Source: Flammeovirgaceae bacterium UBA2786 (lineage in GTDB: Bacteria > Bacteroidota > Bacteroidia > Cytophagales > Cyclobacteriaceae). From it: a stretch of 64,000 bases of DNA. Of the stretch, positions 8,235 through 16,324 are shown one piece after another. The stretch is from the NCBI GenBank assembly GCA_002352225.1, contig DEIA01000031.1, positions 1-64,000 of the forward strand. Reading direction: 5' to 3'. The stretch's first letter is position 1; every line of letters begins with the position of its first letter. The position numbers were made by a program, and so were the translations under genes. The notes under the pieces are model-generated. The model worked only from the letters and a program-made list of their open reading frames with translations. It made no database searches and was not told where the DNA came from.

Positions 8235-9428
8235 TTACTGATTACTTCCCTTCTTAATCTCCATTTTAGTCAGGGCTGCATCTTTTGAAATTTTCCCGGA
8301 TGAGTAGTCACTCAATACGCTTGCCTTTACAGAAACTTCAAGGGTAGCCGGAATTCCACAACTCTGACATTTTGTTATTGCAATGTTAAACATTAACACT
8401 TCATCTCCCTTCAGACTTTTTACAGTACGTCCGTACTCTAAAATATCCGCTTTAATGTCCCGTTCAAAAACCGGATATAGTTCCTTCACTTTTTTGTCGC
8501 GGTCTTCTTGTGTTAAGTTGTTCAATCCCTGGGTAGGCATAACCCACCGGTCGTAATTTGTCTGATTGCTGGAGAATACATTCATGTAATAGATAACACC
8601 ATAATCTTTCAACCGTTCGTAGTAAATATTCTCGTCTGTAAAAAACGTTTTAGAAAGATCGCGTTGATACAACCGGTTAAAGATACTGGTAAGCAATTCC
8701 AGATCGGGCTGTAACTCATCATCCATCTGGCTGTTTATTACCTTCAGGTTTTTCATAAACTGCTCGCGGCTTACTTTACCTTGTTTAAGTTGCGTTACTT
8801 CACCCTTCGTTGTTTCAATAGACAAGTAAGAAGGTTTTATAGATTGCTGAAATGCCATAAGCCATCTGCGCTCGCCATCGCCTCTGTTCGTTATTACAAT
8901 TTTTTCGTTTGCCGGGAGTTGCGAAATCAGATCACCGTAATCGGCTATAAATTCTTTGCAGGCTTCAATCAGTTTTTCGTTAGTTGCGTTGCGTACACTA
9001 TCTACATTTATTTCACGGCCCGGCAAAGCAGCCCGCGCCCTTGCGGCTCCCCGAATATTCTCGGTTGCTACTTTTCCGTTTTCTTCAAAGATACGATCTA
9101 CCACTACGGGTTCTCCGGTTGGGAATTCAAAATACTGAGAGAAGCCTCCGTCAATTCTAATATCGGGGCTATTGATACCCCATACCATCGGGCCATTTAT
9201 TTCCAACGGCAACCGAAACGTTACACCATACCCAGCGCGATAATCTGAGCTAACCTCTACCGGAAAGAAATTCCGCTTTTCTAATTTTTGTTTTATTAAG
9301 GTGCCCAGAATATTCTCTGCAACTTCCAAATCGCGATTCATCCGCTCTGTATCTTTTTGAGCCAGTACCGGGGCAGTTATTAATGCTGCCAGGCATACCA
9401 ACATCAAACTTCTCACTATCCTTTTCAT
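8235..9428 (-). CDS. Hypothetical secreted protein downstream of sigma/anti-sigma genes
   Basis: The 397-aa product has a clear signal peptide (MKRIVRSLMLVCLAALITAPVLAQ) and no other membrane helix. I recognise no named domain. Visible traits are a helical N-terminus (VAENILGTLIKQKLEKRNFF), a beta-rich segment (YGVTFRLPLEINGPMVWG) and a late CxxC (KCQSCGIP) that could bind metal or form a disulfide. It begins 13 bases after the anti-sigma gene and ends at a strong terminator, so it is probably the last gene of a sigma-anti-sigma-effector operon. It may work in the envelope as part of the response controlled by that sigma factor. Confidence 0.6.
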   Translation of the reverse strand: MKRIVRSLMLVCLAALITAPVLAQKDTERMNRDLEVAENILGTLIKQKLEKRNFFPVEVSSDYRAGYGVTFRLPLEINGPMVWGINSPDIRIDGGFSQYFEFPTGEPVVVDRIFEENGKVATENIRGAARARAALPGREINVDSVRNATNEKLIEACKEFIADYGDLISQLPANEKIVITNRGDGERRWLMAFQQSIKPSYLSIETTKGEVTQLKQGKVSREQFMKNLKVINSQMDDELQPDLELLTSIFNRLYQRDLSKTFFTDENIYYERLKDYGVIYYMNVFSSNQTNYDRWVMPTQGLNNLTQEDRDKKVKELYPVFERDIKADILEYGRTVKSLKGDEVLMFNIAITKCQSCGIPATLEVSVKASVLSDYSSGKISKDAALTKMEIKKGSNQ

Positions 9429-9441
9429 ATCGGGTTGTCTT

Positions 9442-10284
9442 TTAATAATTGTTTACTTTTCTGATTGTTCCTTCGGGGTTAGAAATAATACTGGCCAGTA
9501 TTTGTTCTGTCTCCTGCTTAAATTGATCGGTATTCTTTTCAATGCTATTCATGCGGGTTTGAAATAGCATCAAATCCTGTTTGCGCTGTTCGTGCAGATA
9601 TTTTGTAAAATCTACCAGCAGATTCTCTACATATACCTGCTGATCTTTTGCTGATAGCTGAAAATAATCTTTCATTAGTTTAAGATTCTCTTCCTGCATA
9701 CCGGCTACAAATGTGCGCACCTGGTCTTGCGAAGCCGCTGATACTCCTGAAACAAGTTTATCTATTCGTGCTGAATTCGTATTCAGGTTCCGCTGCAGCG
9801 ATTCCTGAATTTTTTGATTACTTTCTTCCCAGTTGGCCGCTATGGTTTCGTTGTTCTTCACCAACGAAGAATTAATCATCTGTTGTACTTCATTCGTGGT
9901 AAGCAATTGCTCTTGCGTTGTCTTCTTGGGTGTATCATTAAAACTAATACGCAACTCACCATTAGAATAGGTTACTTCTGGCCCTATCAATCGTGCTGCT
10001 ATCAGCAAAAACAGAAAAGATGCAGCAATACCCATCGTTATTTTAAAATAGCCTTCTTTCCAGAATGGAATGCTGCGCTGTTCATGATCTACAAACACGG
10101 GTGGCGCAATTACCTCTACATCGTTTAATGCACCCATCCGTTTGCGCACAGTACTCAACTGGTGCAACTGCTCCTGTACTTGCGGATGCTGTTGCAGATA
10201 TTGCTCTACGCGTTCTGTTTCTGCGGCATCCAGTTCACCATACAGGTAAGCCATCAGGGTGCCTTCATCAGGTTTATAGTTCAT
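9442..10284 (-). CDS. Membrane-bound anti-sigma factor
   Basis: The 280-aa product has an N-terminal cytoplasmic anti-sigma-like helix bundle (GTLMAYLYGELDAAETERVE, ~8-45), one transmembrane segment (~77-97, ITMGIAASFLFLLIAARLIG) and a long periplasmic coiled-coil (~135-265). The usual His/Cys zinc motif of ZAS anti-sigma factors is not visible. The start overlaps the end of the sigma factor gene by 11 bases, the classic arrangement for co-translated sigma/anti-sigma pairs. It probably holds the ECF sigma factor at the membrane until an envelope signal arrives. Confidence 0.8.
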   Translation of the reverse strand: MNYKPDEGTLMAYLYGELDAAETERVEQYLQQHPQVQEQLHQLSTVRKRMGALNDVEVIAPPVFVDHEQRSIPFWKEGYFKITMGIAASFLFLLIAARLIGPEVTYSNGELRISFNDTPKKTTQEQLLTTNEVQQMINSSLVKNNETIAANWEESNQKIQESLQRNLNTNSARIDKLVSGVSAASQDQVRTFVAGMQEENLKLMKDYFQLSAKDQQVYVENLLVDFTKYLHEQRKQDLMLFQTRMNSIEKNTDQFKQETEQILASIISNPEGTIRKVNNY

Positions 10285-10876
10285 AGCCCAGTGCTTCTTT
10301 TGTTATGTTCTTTTTTTCTAAAATCTTTTTCAATCCATCCAGTCCGTAATACATTCTTGATTTTACTGTGTTCTCCGAAACCTGCAGTGCATCGGCAATC
10401 TCTCTGAATTTCAATCCTTCATACTCTTTCATAATCACCACTTCGCGTTGTTCGGCACTCAGTTCCATCAGGCACTGCTGCAGCAAGTCTGATAGCTCGG
10501 TATGCCTGAATTGTTTCTCCGGATTATCTGACCTTCCGCTACTGGTCTCCCACCGGTAACTCACTTCATCTTCTCCGGCAGGAAAATCGTTCAGCGATAC
10601 CGATCTGGTTGTTTTACGTTTGCGTAATTCTTCGCGACAATAGTTAACCGCAATGGTGTACAGCCAGGATTTAAAACGTGCTACATCCTGCAACCCAATC
10701 AGGTTACGATGCATACTGATAAAAGTCTTCTGCGAAACTTCCATGGCCAGGTCGTGATCGAAGAAAAATTTATAAGAGAAATTATAGATGCGTTTGTACC
10801 ACAACTGCACCAGTTTACCTTGCGCATTCTTATCTCCCTGTCGGGCCCGCTCCAGCAGGGCATCGGAATGCATCAT
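10274..10876 (-). CDS. ECF RNA polymerase sigma factor
   Basis: I placed the start at the ATG at 10876 (MMHSDALLERARQGDKNA), where the sigma-70 region 2 helix begins. A GTG at 10903 is an alternative. Region 2 (~10-80) has the core-binding and -10 motifs (FFDHDLAMEVSQKTFISMHR, FKSWLYTIAVNYCREELRKR). Region 4 (~125-180) carries a helix-turn-helix (LKFREIADALQVSENTVKSR). The gene heads a three-gene operon with an anti-sigma factor and a secreted protein. The regulon cannot be read from the sequence. Confidence 0.9.
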   Translation of the reverse strand: MMHSDALLERARQGDKNAQGKLVQLWYKRIYNFSYKFFFDHDLAMEVSQKTFISMHRNLIGLQDVARFKSWLYTIAVNYCREELRKRKTTRSVSLNDFPAGEDEVSYRWETSSGRSDNPEKQFRHTELSDLLQQCLMELSAEQREVVIMKEYEGLKFREIADALQVSENTVKSRMYYGLDGLKKILEKKNITKEALGYEL

Positions 10877-11056
10877 AGTTCCATCAGGTAAGGTTTCGGC
10901 CACGGAAAACGTTTAATTTGAGCTCAATTCAGTACTTTTCAGTGCTTTCAAGTATAAAGATGCAACAGCTTGCCCAAAAGTTTTAACCGAATTTCAATTT
11001 CCTTAAACTAAAAATCTATTGCCGCTTGCCTCCTTCCATAAGGCTTACCGGTTTAG

Positions 11057-11064
11057 TTATCTTT
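11057..11064 (+). promoter_or_regulatory. -7 box of a Bacteroidota promoter
   Basis: TATCTTTG matches the TAnnTTTG consensus and ends 7 bases before the ATG at 11072. The transcript would be leaderless or nearly so. The box overlaps an upstream in-frame TTG at 11063, which argues against that codon as start. No good -33 element is visible. Confidence 0.5.
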
Positions 11065-11071
11065 GCCGCCT

Positions 11072-11845
11072 ATGAAAAAAATTGTTTCGTTGTTGATTCG
11101 CTTTGTGCCCCGCCCCTTGTTGCAACGCCTGGCTGGCACCGGGTTAAAGGTGGCAACCTTATTTTATAGGGGGAATGCTGTTGAGTGCCCGGTTTGTCAA
11201 AGCCAGTTCAAAAAATTTATGCCGTACGGCAGAATCAATCCAAGACCCAACGCGCTGTGCCCAAATTGCCTGAGCCTGGAACGCCATCGCTTAATCTGGT
11301 TATACCTGCAAAACGAAACTGATTTCTTTAAGTCACCCTTGCACGTACTTCATCTTGCGCCTGAGGTTTGTTTTATCAAACGGTTTGAGAAACAACATGG
11401 CGACCGCTACATAACAGCCGATATTGAATCGCCTTTAGCCAAAGTAAAAGCCGACATTCATCAAATGCCTTTTGAAGATAATACCTTCAATGCTGTGTTG
11501 TGCAACCATGTGTTAGAGCATGTGGCTGATGATATTAAAGCCATGAGTGAAATTAAACGGGTACTTAAACCGGGTGGTTGGGCTATTTTACAAGTGCCAT
11601 TCTTTTCGCCTGTGCCTGATGCTACGTTTGAGGATAACAGTATTACCAATAAGCGTGAACGCGAAAAAATATTCGGGCAGGATGACCACGTGCGTAAATA
11701 CGGGCATGATTATGCCAGCCGGATAAATGCCAGCGGACTATTGGCAGAAGAAAACAACTTTGCACTGCAACTACCCGATGAAACTGCAAGGCGTGCTGCC
11801 ATTATGCGCAACGAAATTATTTACATAGGCCGTAAACCGGTATAA
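11072..11845 (+). CDS. Class I SAM-dependent methyltransferase with N-terminal zinc ribbon
   Basis: The start at ATG 11072 is preferred over the in-frame TTG at 11063, which lies inside the promoter box. The 257-aa product has a short N-terminal ribbon with two CxxC pairs (CPVCQSQ and CPNCLSLERHR, ~40-75). A Rossmann methyltransferase of the Methyltransf_11 type follows: motif I region VLHLAPE, acidic YITADIE, and LCNHVLEHVADDI (~145), then PGGWAILQVPF. The substrate is unknown; such proteins often lie in glycan or accessory clusters. It is followed after 3 bases by a truncated histidine kinase gene. Confidence 0.82.
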   Translation: MKKIVSLLIRFVPRPLLQRLAGTGLKVATLFYRGNAVECPVCQSQFKKFMPYGRINPRPNALCPNCLSLERHRLIWLYLQNETDFFKSPLHVLHLAPEVCFIKRFEKQHGDRYITADIESPLAKVKADIHQMPFEDNTFNAVLCNHVLEHVADDIKAMSEIKRVLKPGGWAILQVPFFSPVPDATFEDNSITNKREREKIFGQDDHVRKYGHDYASRINASGLLAEENNFALQLPDETARRAAIMRNEIIYIGRKPV

Positions 11846-11848
11846 ATT

Positions 11849-12634
11849 ATGAATCGCTTCCAGCAAATCATATTACACCTGGCAGGATGGGCCATTTTTA
11901 TTACGCTTCCTATCTTACTTTTTCCCGGCCCTAAAGATATTCTCGCTTTATTCAGCGGGTCGCGCAGCATAATCCTGATTATGCTAAATGTTTTTTTAAT
12001 CAGCTACTTCTACCTGAACTACCACCTGATTGTACCAAAATATTACTTCAATAAGCAATACGGAAAACTAACTTTGGTTACTCTTAGTATTTATGTGCTG
12101 ATTGTGGTTTTACCGGGCCTTATTATTCCTTACGGACCAGCACCCGACATGATGAACACGCCTCCCCTGCAAGAAAGAATGCCGCCACCCGGTTTCATGC
12201 AGAACCATGCACCCGATATGAAGCCGCCCGGCAATACCATGCAGAAACCTGAATTATTAAGAGAGTTTACATTCAGGCTTGGCCGGCAAAGTTTGTTTTT
12301 TATGTTGGTGTTTCTCTTTTCGCTTATGCTGCGGATTAATAACCGGTTAAGAGAAACCGAAGCGGCACGCCAAAAAGCGGAGATAGCCTACCTGCATGCG
12401 CAAATCAATCCTCATTTTTTATTCAATACACTAAACAGTATTTATTCATTGGCGCTTCAAAAGGCAGACGCCACTGCGCAGGCTGTAGTAAAGCTATCGA
12501 ACATGATGCGCTATGTAATTACCGATGCGGTTCATGACAAAGTATCGCTGTTTAAAGAGCTAACATACCTGAACAATTATATCGAACTGCAACGCATGCG
12601 GCTTCCCGCATCAGTAGCCTTGCAGGTAAATATC
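11849..12634 (+). pseudogene. Truncated LytS-type sensor histidine kinase (ATPase domain lost)
   Basis: The frame begins at ATG 11849 and runs to a stop at 12682. It encodes four N-terminal membrane helices, a Pro/Met-rich loop (~100-140) and the His_kinase box (AYLHAQINPHFLFNTLNSIY), followed by ELTYLNNYIELQRMRLP. Kinases of this family then continue about 100 residues into a HATPase_c domain, which is absent here. Homology appears to stop near 12634, and from there the DNA encodes, in another frame, a piece of the partner response regulator. A deletion has therefore removed the end of the kinase and the start of the regulator. The product cannot bind ATP and is almost certainly inactive. 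Confidence 0.82.
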
Positions 12635-12635
12635 A

Positions 12636-12692
12636 ACACAAATGCCTTCCATCAGCGGCCTGGAGTTTTCAACGCACATTAAACAAAACACA
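12636..12692 (+). pseudogene. Fragment of a LytTR-type response regulator receiver domain
   Basis: In the frame of ATG 12642 the DNA encodes QMPSISGLEFSTHIKQNTQVI. This is the segment that follows the phosphoacceptor Asp in LytR/AlgR receivers (consensus D-I-Q-M-P-x-x-S-G-L-E). Both ends are broken: upstream it joins the kinase remnant, and downstream it runs into the 5' remnant of a secreted-protein gene on the other strand. Confidence 0.75.
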
Positions 12693-12696
12693 CAGG

Positions 12697-12785
12697 TAAT
12701 TTCTATATATAAAATACTGTCAAGCACACTTTGCCCGTGCAGATTATTGGCTAAACTCAAAACAAGGAGTACTGTTACTAGAATA
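12697..12785 (-). pseudogene. 5' remnant of a third copy of the tandem secreted-protein gene
   Basis: Read leftward, this encodes LANNLHGQSVLDSILYIEI, nearly identical to the signal-peptide end and first mature residues of the genes starting at 14459 and 13301. The initiating ATG has been lost because the copy abuts the stop of the 13301 gene, and everything after 'YIEI' is missing. It documents recombination among the tandem copies. Confidence 0.82.
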
Positions 12786-13301
12786 TTATCTTTCAAAATA
12801 ATAAACCTGCGTAATGGTAGCTTGTTTTTTCTTACTATCCTTCTCAATAAGATAGATTGCCTTTAGCCTAAGTAAGTATATTTCTATGGGTGATGGAGGG
12901 TAGATTGTATCAAATCGTATAGGTATATCATTTTCACGAATCCATTTATCTAATACCTTTTGTGGATCTGGTAGTGCATACAGAAAAGCGCACAACTGCG
13001 GAAACGTGATAACGGGGTACTTCTTCAATTGACGAAAACTTACTGTTTTTGCTTGCTCTCTTCGCTGAGAACGAAATTGAAACCAACCATCGCCACACTC
13101 TTTAATTAGATACTCTGTCTCAGGTATATCCACAAGAATACCTTTTTCCTTATACAGAATGGGATCAGGATACCGGGCATCTCTGAAAATTAAGTTTTTT
13201 TCCGCATCGATTTCTATATATAAAACACTGTCAAGAACACTTTGCCCGCACAGATCGTTGACCAAATTAAAAACAAAGAGTAATGTCAACAGAGGTTTCA
13301 T
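12786..13301 (-). CDS. Small secreted protein, tandem paralogue A
   Basis: The start is placed at the ATG at 13301 (MKPLLTLLFVFNLVNDLCGQ), which begins a standard signal peptide. An upstream in-frame codon at 13313 would add four residues. The mature ~150 aa have no domain I recognise. Conserved with paralogue B (14459) are LYIEID, ARYPDPIL, AKTVSFRQLKKY, VITFPQLCAFLYALPDPQKV and IEKDSKKKQATITQVYY, giving roughly 80% identity by eye. The protein is probably periplasmic or surface-associated. Its neighbours are a broken secreted metalloprotease gene and a related 190-aa protein. Confidence 0.62.
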   Translation of the reverse strand: MKPLLTLLFVFNLVNDLCGQSVLDSVLYIEIDAEKNLIFRDARYPDPILYKEKGILVDIPETEYLIKECGDGWFQFRSQRREQAKTVSFRQLKKYPVITFPQLCAFLYALPDPQKVLDKWIRENDIPIRFDTIYPPSPIEIYLLRLKAIYLIEKDSKKKQATITQVYYFER

Positions 13302-13341
13302 ATTAGTCGTCATTTCATGTCAACTGAACACATTTTCCAAT

Positions 13342-13914
13342 TTACTCAATGGTGACATCGCGTTTAGCTTCTGTTATCAAAAATCTATTCTTGTTTACCT
13401 TCTCAACGATATAAATTTTTTTTAAATTCATCCAATAGGATTCACTCCCCATAGGATCAGGCCCTATCGGTTGAATCTCATAATCTTTAGGGGCGTATTC
13501 CTTGGGGGCTCTCTCTGTACATTCAGTCTTAATAAAATGATTCAGCTCCTGCACACGTACCACTCTGTATTTTTTTAGTTCTTTTTTTCTGAAAGTATCC
13601 GGGGGTTTTAAGTTATATCCGTCTGTGGTCTGTCCCATAAACGGGATATTGTCAATCATATAAGATGATGGCGGGCATACATTTTTCTCCAAAATTGTAT
13701 GGTATCCACAATCATTCTCCCATTTTTGATACACCCCATTTTGGTAAAATCTGATAGTGTGTTTGTTGCCTGTAATCTTGGGATTTATTCCTTTATCAAA
13801 ATATAAGTATAGCACAGTATCGCTCTTGGAGGGGTGATTGCTTTGTAAAAGAGAATGCCCTTGTAACGGCATCACCCCAAACAGAAACAACGATATTAAA
13901 ATCAGAATTTTCAC
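13342..13914 (-). CDS. Secreted protein distantly related to paralogues A and B
   Basis: The 190-aa product starts at a GTG (13914) with signal peptide KILILISLFLFGVMPLQG. Its order of features parallels the flanking paralogues: 'SDTVLYLYFD' after the signal, a central 'KKELKKYRVVRVQELNHF' matching their 'RQLKKYPVITFPQL', and a terminal 'NLKKIYIVEKVNKNRFLITE' matching 'RLKAIYLIEKDSKKKQATIT'. I infer a divergent member of the same family. Two cysteines (DCGYH, KNVCPP) may pair. Function is unknown. Confidence 0.58.
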   Translation of the reverse strand: MKILILISLFLFGVMPLQGHSLLQSNHPSKSDTVLYLYFDKGINPKITGNKHTIRFYQNGVYQKWENDCGYHTILEKNVCPPSSYMIDNIPFMGQTTDGYNLKPPDTFRKKELKKYRVVRVQELNHFIKTECTERAPKEYAPKDYEIQPIGPDPMGSESYWMNLKKIYIVEKVNKNRFLITEAKRDVTIE

Positions 13915-13934
13915 GCATTAAAATTAAATCAGAA

Positions 13935-14459
13935 TCATTCTATATCAGCATAATAATAGACCTGCGTAATGGTAGCTTGCTTTTTTTTACTATCCTTCTC
14001 AATAAAATAAATCGCTTTTAGTCTATATAAATAGATATGTATGGGTGATGGAGGGTAGATTGTATCTAACCGTATTGGTATATCATTTTCACGAATCCAT
14101 TTATCTAATACCTTTTGTGGATCCGGCAGGGCATACAGAAAAGCGCACAGTTGCGGAAACGTGATAACTTGATATTTCTTCAACTGGCGAAAACTTACTG
14201 TTTTTGCTTGTTCTTTTCGTAAGGAACGAAATTGAAATTCACCTCCATTATCACATTCATAGATGACGTACCTCGATTCAGGTATTTCCACGATAATGCC
14301 TTTTTCCTTATGCAAAATGGGGTCAGGATACCGGGCATTTCTGTATATATAGTTTTTTTCCGTGTCTATTTCTATATACAAAATACTGTCAAGCACACTT
14401 TGCCCGTGCAGATTATTGGTCAAATTCAAAATAAAAAATAAAGTCAATAGAGATTTCAT
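13935..14459 (-). CDS. Small secreted protein, tandem paralogue B
   Basis: The 174-aa product has signal peptide MKSLLTLFFILNLTNNLHGQ and a mature part nearly matching paralogue A (12786-13301). It ends six bases before the broken metalloprotease gene's stop on the same strand (14466), which transcribes toward it. The tight spacing suggests the secreted protease-like gene and these small proteins once formed an operon. An accessory or inhibitor-like role toward the protease domain is a speculation from position only. Confidence 0.62.
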   Translation of the reverse strand: MKSLLTLFFILNLTNNLHGQSVLDSILYIEIDTEKNYIYRNARYPDPILHKEKGIIVEIPESRYVIYECDNGGEFQFRSLRKEQAKTVSFRQLKKYQVITFPQLCAFLYALPDPQKVLDKWIRENDIPIRLDTIYPPSPIHIYLYRLKAIYFIEKDSKKKQATITQVYYYADIE

Positions 14460-14465
14460 ACTTGC

Positions 14466-15752
14466 TTAGTTACAGTTTATCACAGAACACCAACATCCAT
14501 TGATAATGTAATCAGAGTCATTATTAATTTTAGCTTTTACTTCTTGCCGCAAATCGTTCCATGCCTTAGTCCCTCTCAATCCATCCCACGCCAAAGCTAC
14601 GTAATGATCCATAGTAATTTCGGGGTTATTATGGTTTCGGGTATCGAACTCTTTTAATCCTGTGGCAATCAGGTTAACATAGTAGCCGGCCATATACTGG
14701 TGGTGTACCTGATCTGCGGGAATGTTGCCATTTTTATGCTCAACATAGGCATCGAACAAGCCCGGAAAATTGTCAGAAGTAAGTTGCTCATTACTTGCAA
14801 TTCCGGCTTTTGCCAGATCAGAAAAGATTTTGGCGTGTACTGCCTCATGCAAAAAGGTTCTTGCCACTTCAACAGTTCTACGGTTTTCAAGTCTGGCTTG
14901 ATCTAAGGTAATCGTTACTTCATTGTATGGATAAATACCGTTGATTTTGGCGTTCACAGTACCTGGTATATTACCAAGTTTGAAATAGAGATTCATCGTA
15001 CCTCCATTATTATCAAACGCACTAATTAAATTAGTAAACGTGGAGTTGCTGCCCAGTTTTAGTATAAATACAATTTGCCTTGGGGTGACTTGTCAGGCTA
15101 TTGTCTGCTATAATATCAACTATTCCTCCGTTTCCTGGATTGGAGCCACCACCACCTGATCCGCCTGACTCTGGCCATCCAGGGGTATATGGATTATTAC
15201 CAGCACCAGATTCCCACCAAACCTCACACGTAGTATCCAGATAAGACCATTCACCAGAAACCCATTGATACCAATCCGTACATTGCTGCCACCATTGCTG
15301 TACTCTTAACTCACTTCCTTCTTTCCCTTTCCATTTTGTATAGGGTTGGGAACTGATAATACTTTTGTTTTGGACTACTTGTTCAACCATCACGCCTCTA
15401 ATTCCCCCGGTTAAAGGTTCTATTGTAACCTTCCCCTCAAATTCTTTTATATAGTTGCCGGCATTGATCTTCTTTATATCGCCTTTAAAATCCATTGTTG
15501 GTGAATAATTGATAATGTGCGCTGAAAATCCCCTGCCATCATTGTAAATAACAAGTCTTGCTCGTCCCTTATGGGGTAATCCATATTCTGAGTGTGGCAT
15601 TTGCAATTTACCATCAACGGTAAACGGCATCTCAACTGAATATTTATGAACTATGGCTTTATCCCATCGAGGAGAAATTTTTTCTAAATTTTGTTCGATA
15701 AACTTTGCTTTGGCCAGCGTTTCAAACCACGTTTTGGCATCCTCTATGTTAC
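14466..15752 (-). pseudogene. Broken secreted HExxH metalloprotease-like gene (5' truncated, frameshifted)
   Basis: Two reading frames together form one protein. The upstream frame (15031-15752, open beyond its first ATG at 15630) encodes NGNIEDAKTWFETLAKAKFI, a Trp/Cys-rich middle and a Gly/Ser linker (GGSGGGGSNPGNGG). It then reads ANCIYTK and goes out of frame. Removing one A from the AAAA tract at ~15057-15060 continues the reading as LGSNSTFTNLISAFDNNGGT into the second frame (ends 14466), which holds the zinc motif HEAVHA and a downstream YVEHKNG acidic/His region. The 5' end is missing: homology starts right at the stop codon of the TPM-domain gene. Such proteins are predicted secreted zinc peptidases of Bacteroidota. 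Confidence 0.7.
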
Positions 15753-16321
15753 CGTTTCGGTGCCGGTTCCTGCATTATCTTAGCCACCTCATCAATAAAT
15801 TTCATGGCTTTGCCGCATATCTTCATAACGCCTTCGGCTGTGCGCTTTTCCTGAAGGTCGGGGATGCCCGCACTGATTATCCCTGTTAGTGCATCTTGTA
15901 CCTGTGGCAGATCTTTCAAATGTACCAACTGCCCCGTACCCGTCAGGTAAATCAATTCCTGTTTCCTGCTCATTAAAAGAACAAGTCCATAATTATTCTG
16001 CAATCCGGACAAGTTCTGATGCTCTGCAAAACGCTTTGAATAATCACCCGGGTTAATGTCAAGTGTATCGGTAGTAACAACACTCACATAATTTCCTTTT
16101 GCTTTGTAATAGTACTGCAACAGGCTATCTATTTGTTTCCTTTCAACCGTTGTAAATAATTTTTCCTGGTCATGCAACAGCACTTTATCCTGTGCGTTTA
16201 GCAAATGGGCAATACCAAAAACAACCAGCAGTGTTATTACACATTTAAGGTTGACACACTTTTTTACCGGAGATAAAAAAGTTGTTAACCTTAGCAGTTT
16301 TGTTTTTGGTTTGTGTAACAT
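15749..16321 (-). CDS. TPM-domain phosphatase-like protein (YgcG family)
   Basis: The 190-aa product has a membrane or signal segment (CVITLLVVFGIAHLLNAQ, ~28-45) and a TPM/YgcG domain: KVLLHDQEKLFTTVERKQID, VVTTDTLDINPGDYSKRFAE and YGLVLLMSRKQELIYLTGTG. It ends in IISAGIPDLQEKRTAEGVMK. Family members are membrane or periplasmic proteins linked to photosystem repair in plants and to envelope functions in bacteria. The gene begins three bases after mdh on the same strand, so it is probably co-transcribed. The N-terminal 25 residues before the hydrophobic segment are basic; a later start is possible. Confidence 0.75.
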   Translation of the reverse strand: MLHKPKTKLLRLTTFLSPVKKCVNLKCVITLLVVFGIAHLLNAQDKVLLHDQEKLFTTVERKQIDSLLQYYYKAKGNYVSVVTTDTLDINPGDYSKRFAEHQNLSGLQNNYGLVLLMSRKQELIYLTGTGQLVHLKDLPQVQDALTGIISAGIPDLQEKRTAEGVMKICGKAMKFIDEVAKIMQEPAPKR

Positions 16322-16324
16322 CTA

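Noticed and set aside
8781..9248. Long open frame (155 codons) antisense to the 397-aa secreted protein gene
   Set aside because: It overlaps a gene with a good signal peptide and operon context; the antisense translation has no domain, no signal and biased composition of a shadow frame.
12611..12847. 78-codon reverse frame across the deletion scar
   Set aside because: It begins inside paralogue A's 3' end, passes through the 5' remnant of the third copy and then through the antisense of the receiver and kinase fragments; it is a chimera of scars, not a gene.
14669..14890. 73-codon reverse frame inside the metalloprotease pseudogene
   Set aside because: It is the out-of-frame shadow of the HEAVHA-containing frame.
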